Of a stretch of DNA of 64,000 nt, positions 54,996 through 63,440 are shown piece by piece; positions within the stretch are counted from its first letter, which is position 1; every line of letters begins with the position of its first letter. The stretch is taken from the NCBI RefSeq assembly GCF_051020515.1, contig NZ_CP194857.1:3782001-3846000 (forward strand). Reading direction: 5' to 3'. Source of the DNA: CALKWS01 sp051020515 (GTDB taxonomy: Bacteria > Actinomycetota > Actinomycetes > Actinomycetales > Beutenbergiaceae). The translations under genes were made by a program, and so were the position numbers. The notes under the pieces are model-generated. The model was not told where the DNA came from. It saw only the letters and a list, made by a program, of their open reading frames with translations, and made no database searches.

Positions 54996-56212
54996 GCCGA
55001 GACAGCCTCGTACTGCCGGATCTCCTCTTCGATCGCTGCGGTGAGACGGTCGGTCACCTCGGGCACCGCGATCTGGTTGATGAGTTCGGCGAAGAAGCCG
55101 ATCACCACCAGGCGGCGCGCCTCGGTCTCGGGGATCCCACGAGCGCGCAGGTAGAACAATTGCTCGTCGTCGAACCGGCCGGTGGCGCTGGCGTGGCCGG
55201 CACCCTCGATCTCGCCGGTCTCGATCTCCAGGTTCGGCACCGAGTCGGCGCGGGCACCCTCGGTGAGCACCAGATTCCGGTTCAGTTCGTAGGTGTCGGT
55301 GCCCTCGGCCTCGGACCGGATGACGACGTCGCCGATCCAGACCGCGTGGGCGTCCTTCCCCTGCAGCGCACCCTTGTAGGTCACCCGGGAGATGCAGTTC
55401 GGGGCCACGTGATCCACCAGCAGGCGGTGTTCCTGGTGCTGGCCGGAGTCGGTGAAGTACAACCCGACCTTCTCCACCTCACCGCCGGGCTCGGCCAGCT
55501 CCACGTCGGGGGTCAGCCGCACCACGTCACCCCCGAGGGTGACGACGATGTGGCGCAGGTTGGCATTGCGGCCCACCCTGGCCCGGTGCGCGCTGATGTG
55601 CACGCTGTCGCGCTCCCACTCCTGCAGGCTCACCAGGGTGAGCCGGGCACCCTCGCGCACGTCCACCTCCACGGTCTGGGCCAACTGGGCCGAGCCGAAG
55701 TGGTTCAGGATGATCGTGGCCTCGGAGTGCTCCTGCGCCACGACCAGCACGTGCTGGGCGCCTGGTTCGGTGCCGCCGGCACCGGTGATCGCCACCGAGG
55801 TGGGCTGATCCGGGGTCGCGTTGGCCGCCACGGTGATCACCGTGGCCTCGGTGGTGTTGTTCCAGGCCTGGGCCGAGACCCGGTCGGTCGGCGCTCCGAT
55901 GCGGCCGAGCCGCTCGTCGTCGCGCCCCACCTGCTCGCTGTGCACGCCGGGGGCGGCGTCCACGACGACGGTCGGTGCCGGGCCGCTGAACTCATCGCCG
56001 AAGAAGGACTGGAACCGGTCCACCGGTGAGAAGCGCCACTCCTCCTCCCTGCCGGTGGGTACCGGGAAGTCCGAGAGCGCGAAGGAGGTGAACCGCTGTC
56101 CCGCAGGTTCGGGACCGGCGTGGCTGTGGGCACCGTCGGCGACGGCGAGGGTGTGGTCGGTCTTCATGGATTCCTTGTCTGGTGCGGTGCTGGACTGGAC
56201 GTCGTTGGTCAT
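54992..56212 (-). CDS. sufD: SUF scaffold protein SufD
   Basis: 406-residue SufD with an N-terminal flexible region and the beta-helical core (about 150-340), then a C-terminal helical domain (ARGIPETEARRLVVIGFF). The FRxY-like opening is FPVPTGREEEWRFSP. It pairs with SufB and two SufC. ATG 56212 (MTNDVQSST) overlaps the sufB stop by 4 nt; an ATG 16 codons on (MKTDHTL) is possible. Confidence 0.93.
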   Translation of the reverse strand: MTNDVQSSTAPDKESMKTDHTLAVADGAHSHAGPEPAGQRFTSFALSDFPVPTGREEEWRFSPVDRFQSFFGDEFSGPAPTVVVDAAPGVHSEQVGRDDERLGRIGAPTDRVSAQAWNNTTEATVITVAANATPDQPTSVAITGAGGTEPGAQHVLVVAQEHSEATIILNHFGSAQLAQTVEVDVREGARLTLVSLQEWERDSVHISAHRARVGRNANLRHIVVTLGGDVVRLTPDVELAEPGGEVEKVGLYFTDSGQHQEHRLLVDHVAPNCISRVTYKGALQGKDAHAVWIGDVVIRSEAEGTDTYELNRNLVLTEGARADSVPNLEIETGEIEGAGHASATGRFDDEQLFYLRARGIPETEARRLVVIGFFAELINQIAVPEVTDRLTAAIEEEIRQYEAVSA

Positions 56213-57662
56213 CAACCGACGGATCCCTCCATCTGCAGTTCGATGAGCCGGTTCAACTCCAGGGCGTACTCCATCGGCAGTTCCCGGGCGATGGGCTCGA
56301 TGAAGCCGCGCACGATCGTGGCCATCGCCTCGAACTCCGTCAGCCCACGGGACATCAGGTAGAACAACTGGTCCTCGCTGACCTTGGACACCGTGGCCTC
56401 GTGGCCCATCTCCACATCGTCCACGCGCACGTCGACGTAGGGTAGGTGTCGGTCCGCGAGATCGTGTCCACCAGCAGCGCGTCGCACAGCACGGTCGACT
56501 TGGCGTGCGTGGCGCCCTCGAGCACCTGCACCAGCCCGCGGTAGGAGGAGCGCCCGCCACCACGGGACACGGACTTGGACACCACCGAGGAGGAGGTGTG
56601 CGGGGCCATGTGCACCATCTTGGCGCCGGTGTCCTGATGCTGACCGGAGCCGGAGAAGGCGGCCGAGAGGGTCTCCCCCCGGGCGTGCTCACCCATCAGG
56701 TAGATCGCCGGGTACTTCATCGTGGCCTTGGACCCGATGTTGCCGTCGACCCACTCCATGCTGCCGCCGGTGGCGACGGTGGCCCGCTTGGTCACCAGGT
56801 TGTACACGTTCTGCGACCAGTTCTGGATCGTGGTGTACCGGACGTTGGCGTCCTTCTTCACGATGATCTCCACCACGGCCGAGTGCAACGAGTCGGTCTT
56901 GTAGATCGGCGCGGTGCACCCCTCGACGTAGTGCACCGACGAGCCCTCGTCGGCGATGATCAGGGTCCGCTCGAACTGGCCCATGTTCTCGGTGTTGATC
57001 CGGAAGTAGGCCTGCAGCGGGATCTCCACGTGCACGCCCGGCGGAACGTACACGAACGATCCACCGGACCAGACCGCGGTGTTCAATGACGCGAACTTGT
57101 TGTCGCCGGTGGGGATCACGGTGCCGAAGTGCTCCTCGAAGAACTCCGGGTGCTCCTTCAGCGCGGTGTCGGTGTCCATGAAGATGACACCCTGGCGCTC
57201 GAGTTCCTCGTTGATCTGGTGGTAGACCACCTCGGACTCGTACTGGGCGGCCACACCGGCCACCAGCCGCTGCTTCTCCGCCTCGGGGATGCCGAGCTTG
57301 TCGTAGGTGTTCTTGATGTCCGCGGGCAGGTCCTCCCAGGTGGTGGCCTGCTTCTCGGTGGAGCGGACGAAGTACTTGATGTTGTCGAAGTCGATGCCGC
57401 TGAGGTCTGCGCCCCACTCCGGCATCGGCTTCTTGTCGAACAGTTTCAGGCCGCGCAGCCGCCGCTTGAGCATCCACTCCGGCTCGTCCTTCAGCCGGGA
57501 GATGTCCTGCACAACCTCCTCGCTCAGCCCGCGACGGGCCGAGGCACCGGCGTCGTCTGAATCGCTCCAGCCGAACTGGTAGGCGCCGAAACTCGCGATC
57601 GCCTCGTCCTGGCTGAGCTGCTCACGGGCCTTGTCGGCCTCCTGCGGTGTGGTGGTCGTCAT
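56212..57662 (-). pseudogene. sufB: SUF scaffold protein SufB, frameshifted
   Basis: About 483 residues when joined. The core of SufB is conserved (YVPPGVHVEIPLQAYFRINT, CTAPIYKTDSLHSAVVE, GSMEWVDGNIGSKATMKYPA), and the C-terminal helical part is in a second frame (MGHEATVSKVSEDQLFYLMS, MSRGLTEFEAMATIVRGF). The break is near 56440-56443: CTACCCTACG, where CTACCCCTACG or similar (TYPYVDVR) is expected, a one-base loss in a G/C run. SufB is normally essential when SUF is the only assembly system, so a sequence error is by far the likeliest. ATG 57662 has GGAAGGAA in front. Confidence 0.9.
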
Positions 57663-58369
57663 GAATTTCCTTCCATGTCGTCATGGTGTGACGGTGTGCT
57701 GACCTGCGGAACGCCGGGTGGCACGTGCGTTGTGCACACGTGCTCGCCACCGGCCAGGGTGGCCAGTCGCTGCACATGCACTCCGAGTAGTTCCGAGAAC
57801 GCACGGGTCTCGGACTCACACATCTGCGGGTACTGGGCCGCGATCGCATGGACCGGACAGTGACCCTGGCACAACTGTATGGCCAGATTCGCACCGACCG
57901 GGCGTGTGGACGCGGCGTAGCCATCCGCGCTGAGCAGATCGGCCAGCATCCGGGCGCGATCGGCCGGGTCCTGCCCGGCCGCCTCCACCGCCTGCCGGTA
58001 ACGGCCCACCATCTCATCGGCCCGCCGGTCCGCGAACTGCTCCACCGCCTCATCACCCAGCCGGTCCCGCAGTTGCTCGATCGCCATCAGCGCAACCCTG
58101 GAGTAGCCATCGTCGAGCCTGGGCCGGGCCTCGGCGGTCGCGATGTAGCGCTTGGCGGGCCGGCCCCGACCGCGGGGGTGCAGCGGGCTCTCCGGGCGCA
58201 CCCTGATCTGCCCCTCGCTCTCCAGGGCGATCAGATGCCGGCGAATCGCGGCGGAGGTCAGGGCCAACTCGGACGCGAGATCCGCGGCCCGCACCGGCCC
58301 GCGCTGAACCACCAGGTTCAGCACCCGCTCCCGGGTACTCTCCTCGATCTCACTGGCCTGCTCGCTCAC
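57659..58369 (-). CDS. sufR: SUF operon regulator SufR
   Basis: 236-residue ArsR/DeoR-like winged-helix regulator with an Fe-S cluster. The winged helix is VRAADLASELALTSAAIRRH. Cysteines in LCQGHCPVHAIAAQYPQMC (Cys-x3-Cys-x12-Cys) fit the [4Fe-4S] site of SufR, which represses the suf operon when cluster-loaded. GTG 58369 is 8 nt after a GGAGG ribosome site; ATGs at 58378 and 58375 are too close. It overlaps sufB by 4 nt and leads the operon. Confidence 0.9.
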   Translation of the reverse strand: MSEQASEIEESTRERVLNLVVQRGPVRAADLASELALTSAAIRRHLIALESEGQIRVRPESPLHPRGRGRPAKRYIATAEARPRLDDGYSRVALMAIEQLRDRLGDEAVEQFADRRADEMVGRYRQAVEAAGQDPADRARMLADLLSADGYAASTRPVGANLAIQLCQGHCPVHAIAAQYPQMCESETRAFSELLGVHVQRLATLAGGEHVCTTHVPPGVPQVSTPSHHDDMEGNS

Positions 58370-58393
58370 ACACATCACCTCCGCCCACCGCTA

Positions 58394-58415
58394 GGGCAAT
58401 TACCTCACATTGTCC
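58394..58415 (-). promoter_or_regulatory. candidate SufR operator
   Basis: Arms GGGCAAT (58394-58400) and ATTGTCC (58409-58415) form a 7-bp dyad with one mismatch around TACCTCAC. It lies 25 bp before the sufR start, within the likely promoter, and is a reasonable binding site for SufR autorepression. Confidence 0.5.
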
Positions 58416-58506
58416 TTTCCAAATTGGCCCCTGGCAAGCAAGGCTGCCCTAAGTGAGTGTCGTCACAGGCGCGGGCCGCGCGCGCGGCCGGGCTAGGCTG
58501 GCGAGC

Positions 58507-59330
58507 GTGTCCACACCCTGCGTGCACCTGGAGCAGGTGAGCCTGAGTTTCGGCCCCGTGCCGGTGCTGCGGAACCTGTCCTGGCAGGCCGAGGCCGGCC
58601 AGGTGACCGCGGTCCTGGGCCCCAACGGCGCCGGCAAGACCACCACGATGCTCACCTGTGAGGGTCTGCTGCGTCCGGACTCCGGACGGGTGCGGGTGCT
58701 GGGGCTGGATCCGCACACCGACGCGGCCGCGTTGCGCCCCCGGGTGGGCGTGATGATCCAGGACGGGGGTCTGCCGGTGATGGCCCACGCCCGAGCCCTG
58801 CTGGACCATGTGGCCCGGTTGTACGCCCACCCCCACGACACCGGCGAACTGGCCGACCTGCTCGGAATCGGGGAATTCGCCCGGACCGCGGTGCGGCGCC
58901 TGTCGGGGGCCAGCGCCAGCGACTGGCGCTGGCGCTGGCGATCGTGGGCAGACCCGAACTGGTGTTCCTGGACGAGCCGACCGCCGGCTTGGACGCCCAC
59001 GGCCGCGAGGTGGTCTGGGACCTGGTCCGGGGCCTGCGCGCAGCCGGCACCTCGGTGATCCTGAGCACCCACGTGATGGAGGAGGCCGAGTCCCTGGCCG
59101 ATCAGGTGGTGATCATGGACCGCGGTGTCGTGGTCGCCGCCGGCAGTCCCGGCGAGCTGACCGGCGCGGGCGAGGACGTCAACCGCGTGCACATCACCGG
59201 CCCGATCGACGCCGAGGCGCTCGGGGCGCTGCGCAGTGTGGCCACCGAGCACGGACTCGATGTGTCCGTGCCATCCGAGCGGGCCCTGCGCGAGGTGTTC
59301 CTGGACCTGACCGGGCCGGAGGAACGATGA
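58507..59330 (+). pseudogene. ABC-2 exporter ATP-binding protein, frameshifted
   Basis: About 274 residues when joined. Walker A is GPNGAGKTT, the signature reads GQRQRLALALAI only in the second frame, Walker B is ELVFLDEPTAGLDAHG, and the switch His is LSTHVMEEAESLA. The break is a five-G run at 58905-58909 (RRLSG then GQRQRL), one G short. GTG 58507 is the start. It is followed by its permease (4-nt overlap) and ctaA, and lies opposite sufR. Export of a small molecule or lipid is likely, with substrate unknown. Confidence 0.85.
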
Positions 59331-60082
59331 CCCACACGCTCGGTCTCGCCCCGCATCCCGGTGCCGCGTCGCGACCCCGGCGGGTGCTGGCCCAGGCTTC
59401 CTTCGAGGTGCGCACCACGCTGCGGCACGGTGAGCAGCTGCTCATCACCGCGATCCTGCCCGCCCTGTTCATGGTCGTCCTGGCGCGCACCGAGGTCTTC
59501 ACCCTGCCGGTATCCGGCGGGCAGGAACGGATCGACCTGGTCACACCCGGCGTGCTCGCGCTGGCGGTGCTCTCCAGTGCCTTCACCGGCCCGGCGATCG
59601 CCACCGGGTTCGACCGGCGGGCCGGCGCCCTGCGGCTGCTCGCCACCACTCCGCTGGGCCGCGGCGGGCTGCTGGCCGGGCGGATTCTCGGGGTGGGATT
59701 CATCCAGGTGCTCCAGGTGGCGCTACTTGCCTCGCTCGCCGTGACACTGGGTTGGCGCCCACCACTGGCCGGTGCCGCGCTCGGGGCACTGCCCTTCGCC
59801 GCCGGGACGGCGGCCTTCACCGCGTTGGCGATGCTGGTGGCCGGCACGCTTCGGACCGAGGCGGTGCTGGCAGGGTCGAACCTGCTGTGGGTGCTGATGG
59901 CGATCGGCGGCGGCGTGCTGTTACCCACCGGATCGCGCTGGCTGCCCTCGGCCGCGCTGGGCGACGGCCTCCGCGCGGCGATGAACCTGGAGGTGGCCAC
60001 GGTCGCTGTGTGCACCGCCATCCTGATCGGGTGGGCGGGTGTCCTCACCGCCGGGGCGCTGCGCTGGTTCCGCTGGCATTGA
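59327..60082 (+). CDS. ABC-2 type permease
   Basis: 251-residue membrane protein with about six helices (VLARTEVFTLPV, LVTPGVLALAVLSSAFTG, IQVLQVALLASLAVTL, AAFTALAMLVAG, LLWVLMAIGGGVLL, ILIGWAGVLTAGAL). It has the family FDRRAGALRLLATTPLGR loop that contacts the ATPase. The ATG overlaps the ATPase stop, and the pair forms an exporter. The gene continues into the ctaA region with a 29-bp gap. Confidence 0.9.
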   Translation: MTHTLGLAPHPGAASRPRRVLAQASFEVRTTLRHGEQLLITAILPALFMVVLARTEVFTLPVSGGQERIDLVTPGVLALAVLSSAFTGPAIATGFDRRAGALRLLATTPLGRGGLLAGRILGVGFIQVLQVALLASLAVTLGWRPPLAGAALGALPFAAGTAAFTALAMLVAGTLRTEAVLAGSNLLWVLMAIGGGVLLPTGSRWLPSAALGDGLRAAMNLEVATVAVCTAILIGWAGVLTAGALRWFRWH

Positions 60083-60111
60083 GGCGCCCGCACACCACGT
60101 ATCCTGGGCGG

Positions 60112-61077
60112 GTGGACGTCGAACGTGTGCGCCGTTGGATCCCCGTAGTCGCCTGGGCCAATCTCGTGGTCCAGATCGGCATCATCATCACCGGGGGCGC
60201 GGTCCGCCTGACCGGTTCGGGGCTGGGCTGTTCCACCTGGCCCAACTGTGAGCCCGGGCAGTTCACCCCGCAACTGCGCGACGCCACCGACTTCCACGGA
60301 GCGATCGAGTTCGGCAACCGCGCCCTGGCCGCGGTGGTGTTCGTCGTCGCCCTGTCCCTGGTGGTGCTGCTGGTGGTGGCCGGGCGCAAGCAACCGCACC
60401 GGCGCCGCCGCGGGCTCGAGGCGCTCGCTGCCGGCATCGCCGCAGGTGTGCTCATCCAGGCGGTCGTGGGCGGGATGACGGTGTGGTTCGAGTTGCATCC
60501 GGCCCTGGTCGGTTCGCACTTCCTGCTCTCCGGTGTGCTGGTGGCCGCCTCGACCTACCTGCTGGCGCGCCTGCGCGAGGGTGATGGCCCGCCCAGGCCG
60601 CTCGCGGCCGAGGGTCTGGGTCCGGTACGCACCCTGGTGGTGGTCCTGATGCTGGTGACCGTGGTGCTGGTGGTCCTGGGGGTGATCGTCACCGGCGCCG
60701 GCCCGCACTCCGGTGATCAGGACGTCGGCTACCGGTTCGCCGTGGACCCGGTCTCGGTGGCGCGGGTGCACGCCGGTGCGGCCTGGGCATTCACCGCCAC
60801 GGTGATCACCCTGCTGGTGCTGCTGCACCGGGCCCGGGCGAACGTGGGGGCCGGTGCTGAACTCACCCGAGCGCGCCGCCGCACCTGGGTGCTGCTTGCG
60901 GTGACGCTGGCCCAGGGGGTGGTCGGCTACGTGCAGTACTTCACCGGGCTCCCGGAACTGCTGGTGGGGATCCACCTGTTCGCCGCCGCGGTGCTGATCG
61001 CCGCGGTCACCTTCACCGTCACCGGACTGCGGGTCCGCGAGCCGGTCCCGGCGACCGAGACGCTACAGGCCGCCTGA
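60112..61077 (+). CDS. ctaA: haem A synthase CtaA
   Basis: 321-residue eight-helix membrane protein converting haem O to haem A for the aa3 oxidase. The conserved N-terminal loop is TGGAVRLTGSGLGCSTWPNC, with the Cys pair of the Gram-positive type, and His ligands are in FHGAIEFGNR, GSHFLLSG, ARVHAGAAW and GIHLFAAAV. GTG 60112 is 6 nt after a TATCCT -10 box (60100-60105), giving a leaderless mRNA. It converges with the NUDIX gene, overlapping by 15 bp. SURF1 (48325) works in the same pathway. Confidence 0.93.
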   Translation: MDVERVRRWIPVVAWANLVVQIGIIITGGAVRLTGSGLGCSTWPNCEPGQFTPQLRDATDFHGAIEFGNRALAAVVFVVALSLVVLLVVAGRKQPHRRRRGLEALAAGIAAGVLIQAVVGGMTVWFELHPALVGSHFLLSGVLVAASTYLLARLREGDGPPRPLAAEGLGPVRTLVVVLMLVTVVLVVLGVIVTGAGPHSGDQDVGYRFAVDPVSVARVHAGAAWAFTATVITLLVLLHRARANVGAGAELTRARRRTWVLLAVTLAQGVVGYVQYFTGLPELLVGIHLFAAAVLIAAVTFTVTGLRVREPVPATETLQAA

Positions 61078-61701
61078 GCGCGGCACCCACGCGGCGTCGG
61101 CGGGGCGTAGACCGTCCCAGTCGCGGCCGGCCAGGGCGTGGGCGGCCAGTGCGCCCGCGACGGTGCTGGGGTTGTGGATCCGGCCGGCCAGCACCGCATC
61201 GGCCGCCTCCTCCAGGGCCACCCACCGGCTGATCATGCCGGCCTCCTCGGCCACCCGCTGGTGCCGGTCGCGCGTGGGCACCTGGTGCAGGTCCCGGGCC
61301 AGGAACACCCTGACCGCCTCGTCCGAGCCACCGGGGCTGGTGTAGAAGTCCACCAGGGTGTCCCAGCGAGCGGCGCGCAGATCCGCTTCCTCGGCCAGTT
61401 CCCGCGCCGCTGCGGCCACCAGATCCTCTCCCTGTTGATCCAGGAGGCCGGCGGGGACCTCCCACAGGTAGGAGCGCACGGGGTGGCGGTACTGGCGCAG
61501 CAGCAGCATCCGTCCGGCCTCATCCAGGGCCACGATCGCTACCGCCCCGGGATGGCGCAGGTACTCGCGCACCACCTGCCCGCCGGGGCCCAGGTCCACG
61601 TCCTGGCTGACCAGATCCATCACGGCGCCACGATGGATCTCCACCAGGTCGCCGGTCCGGAGCCGCGCCGGTTCGTCGGCGAATCCGGCCGCCGCGCTCA
61701 C
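61063..61701 (-). CDS. NUDIX hydrolase (ADP-ribose pyrophosphatase-like)
   Basis: 212-residue NUDIX protein. The box is GLLDQQGEDLVAAAARELAE followed by EADL, with the Glu residues that bind Mg in place. The N-terminal half (about 15-80) resembles the dimerising beta-domain of ADP-ribose pyrophosphatases. GTG 61701 overlaps the pyrG stop (GTGA), and pyrG-NUDIX is a conserved pair in actinobacteria. Substrate could be ADP-ribose or another nucleoside diphosphate derivative. Confidence 0.9.
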   Translation of the reverse strand: MSAAAGFADEPARLRTGDLVEIHRGAVMDLVSQDVDLGPGGQVVREYLRHPGAVAIVALDEAGRMLLLRQYRHPVRSYLWEVPAGLLDQQGEDLVAAAARELAEEADLRAARWDTLVDFYTSPGGSDEAVRVFLARDLHQVPTRDRHQRVAEEAGMISRWVALEEAADAVLAGRIHNPSTVAGALAAHALAGRDWDGLRPADAAWVPRSGGL

Positions 61702-63422
61702 TCCCCGGCCGCCAGCGGCGCCGGCTCGACCTCGATCAGACGGGTCTGGCGCTGACGGTCCAGTGCTGCCCCGATCAGTCCCCGGAACAACGGGTGGGCC
61801 CGGGTGGGCCGGGACTTGAATTCCGGGTGGGCCTGGGTGGCCACGTAGTAGGGGTGCTGCTCGGTGTCGAGCTCCACGAACTCGACCAGTTCGGAGTCCG
61901 GGGACCGACCCGAGATCACCAGGCCGGCCTCGGCCAGGTCCCCGCGGTAGGCGTTGTTCACCTCGTACCGGTGCCGGTGGCGCTCGCTCACGTGCTCGGC
62001 GTCGTAGGTACGGGCCACCAGGGAGCCCGGCGTCAGTACCGCCGGGAAGGACCCCAGTCGCATCGTTCCGCCGAGTTGGCCCTCCCCGCCGACGTTCTGA
62101 CGTTGCTCGGCCATCGTGGCCACCACCGGATGGTCCGTCTGGGGATCGAACTCGCTGGAGGAGGCATCGTCGAGCCCGAGTACGTTGCGCGCGTACTCGA
62201 TCACCATCGCCTGCATTCCCAGGCAGATGCCCAGGGTGGGCACCTGCTGCTCCCGTGACCAGCGCAGCGCCCCGAGTTTGCCCTCGATGCCACGCACGCC
62301 GAAACCGCCGGGCACCAGCACGCCGTCGACCCCGGCCAGCGCCTGACGGGCAGCCTCGGGGGTGGCACAGGCATCGGAGGGGACCCACCGGATGTTCACC
62401 CGGGCGTTCTCGGCGAATCCTCCGGCGCGCAGCGCCTCGGTCACCGACAGGTAGGCATCGGGCAGGTCGATGTACTTGCCCACGAGCGCGATCTCGACCG
62501 CGTGGGCCGGGTGGTGAACCCGTTCCAGCAACGTGTGCCAGGTGTCCCACTGCACGTCCCGGAACGGGATCCCCAGACGCCGGATCACGTAGGCGTCCAG
62601 CCCCTCGGAGTGCAGCACCTTGGGGATGTCGTAGATGCTGGCAGCGTCGATACAGGTGATGACCGCCTCGCGATCGACGTCACACATCGCGGCCAGTTTG
62701 GCCTTGACCGACTCCGGGATGTCCCGGTCGGCCCGCGCCACGATCGCATCGGGCTGGATACCGATGCTGCGCAGCGCGGCCACCGAGTGCTGGGTGGGTT
62801 TGGTCTTCAGTTCCCCGCTGGGACCCAGATAGGGGATCAGCGAGACGTGCACGAAGAAACAGTTGTCCCGACCGATGTCCTGACGGACCTGCCGGGCCGC
62901 CTCCAGGAACGGCTGGGACTCGATATCGCCGACGGTCCCCCCGACCTCGGTGATGATCACATCGGGTGCCTCCCGGTCATCACCCGGAGTGGCCTGGGCA
63001 CGCATCCGGCGCTTGATCTCATCGGTGATGTGGGGGATCACCTGCACGGTGTCGCCCAGGTACTCCCCGCGGCGCTCCTTGGCGATCACCTCCGAGTACA
63101 CCTGGCCCGTCGTCACGTTCGCCTCGGCGCTCAGGTTCGCGTCCAGGAAACGCTCATAGTGCCCGATGTCCAGGTCGGTCTCGGCGCCGTCCTCGGTGAC
63201 GAACACCTCACCGTGCTGGAAGGGGTTCATCGTGCCCGGATCCACGTTCAGGTACGGGTCCAGTTTCTGCATCGTCACCCGCATGCCGCGGGCGGTGAGC
63301 AACTGGCCCAGGCTGGCGGCCGTCAGGCCCTTGCCGAGGGATGACGCCACACCGCCGGTCACGAAGATGTGCCGGGGAACGGGGGGCAGGTTGCCGGGAA
63401 GCCGGTCCGAAGAGATCACCAC
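61698..63422 (-). CDS. pyrG: CTP synthase
   Basis: 574-residue enzyme making CTP from UTP, glutamine and ATP. The N-terminal synthetase domain opens FVTGGVASSLGKGLTAASLG, with PYLNVDPGTMNPFQHGEVFV and GGTVGDIESQPFLEA. The glutaminase domain has the nucleophile Cys in LGICLGMQAMVIE and the His/Glu pair in THPEF-like ATQAHPEFKSRP. It is complete; the start is GTG 63422 (MVISSDRL). It is transcribed before the NUDIX gene. Confidence 0.95.
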   Translation of the reverse strand: MVISSDRLPGNLPPVPRHIFVTGGVASSLGKGLTAASLGQLLTARGMRVTMQKLDPYLNVDPGTMNPFQHGEVFVTEDGAETDLDIGHYERFLDANLSAEANVTTGQVYSEVIAKERRGEYLGDTVQVIPHITDEIKRRMRAQATPGDDREAPDVIITEVGGTVGDIESQPFLEAARQVRQDIGRDNCFFVHVSLIPYLGPSGELKTKPTQHSVAALRSIGIQPDAIVARADRDIPESVKAKLAAMCDVDREAVITCIDAASIYDIPKVLHSEGLDAYVIRRLGIPFRDVQWDTWHTLLERVHHPAHAVEIALVGKYIDLPDAYLSVTEALRAGGFAENARVNIRWVPSDACATPEAARQALAGVDGVLVPGGFGVRGIEGKLGALRWSREQQVPTLGICLGMQAMVIEYARNVLGLDDASSSEFDPQTDHPVVATMAEQRQNVGGEGQLGGTMRLGSFPAVLTPGSLVARTYDAEHVSERHRHRYEVNNAYRGDLAEAGLVISGRSPDSELVEFVELDTEQHPYYVATQAHPEFKSRPTRAHPLFRGLIGAALDRQRQTRLIEVEPAPLAAGE

Positions 63423-63440
63423 GGACTCCCACTCTAACGA

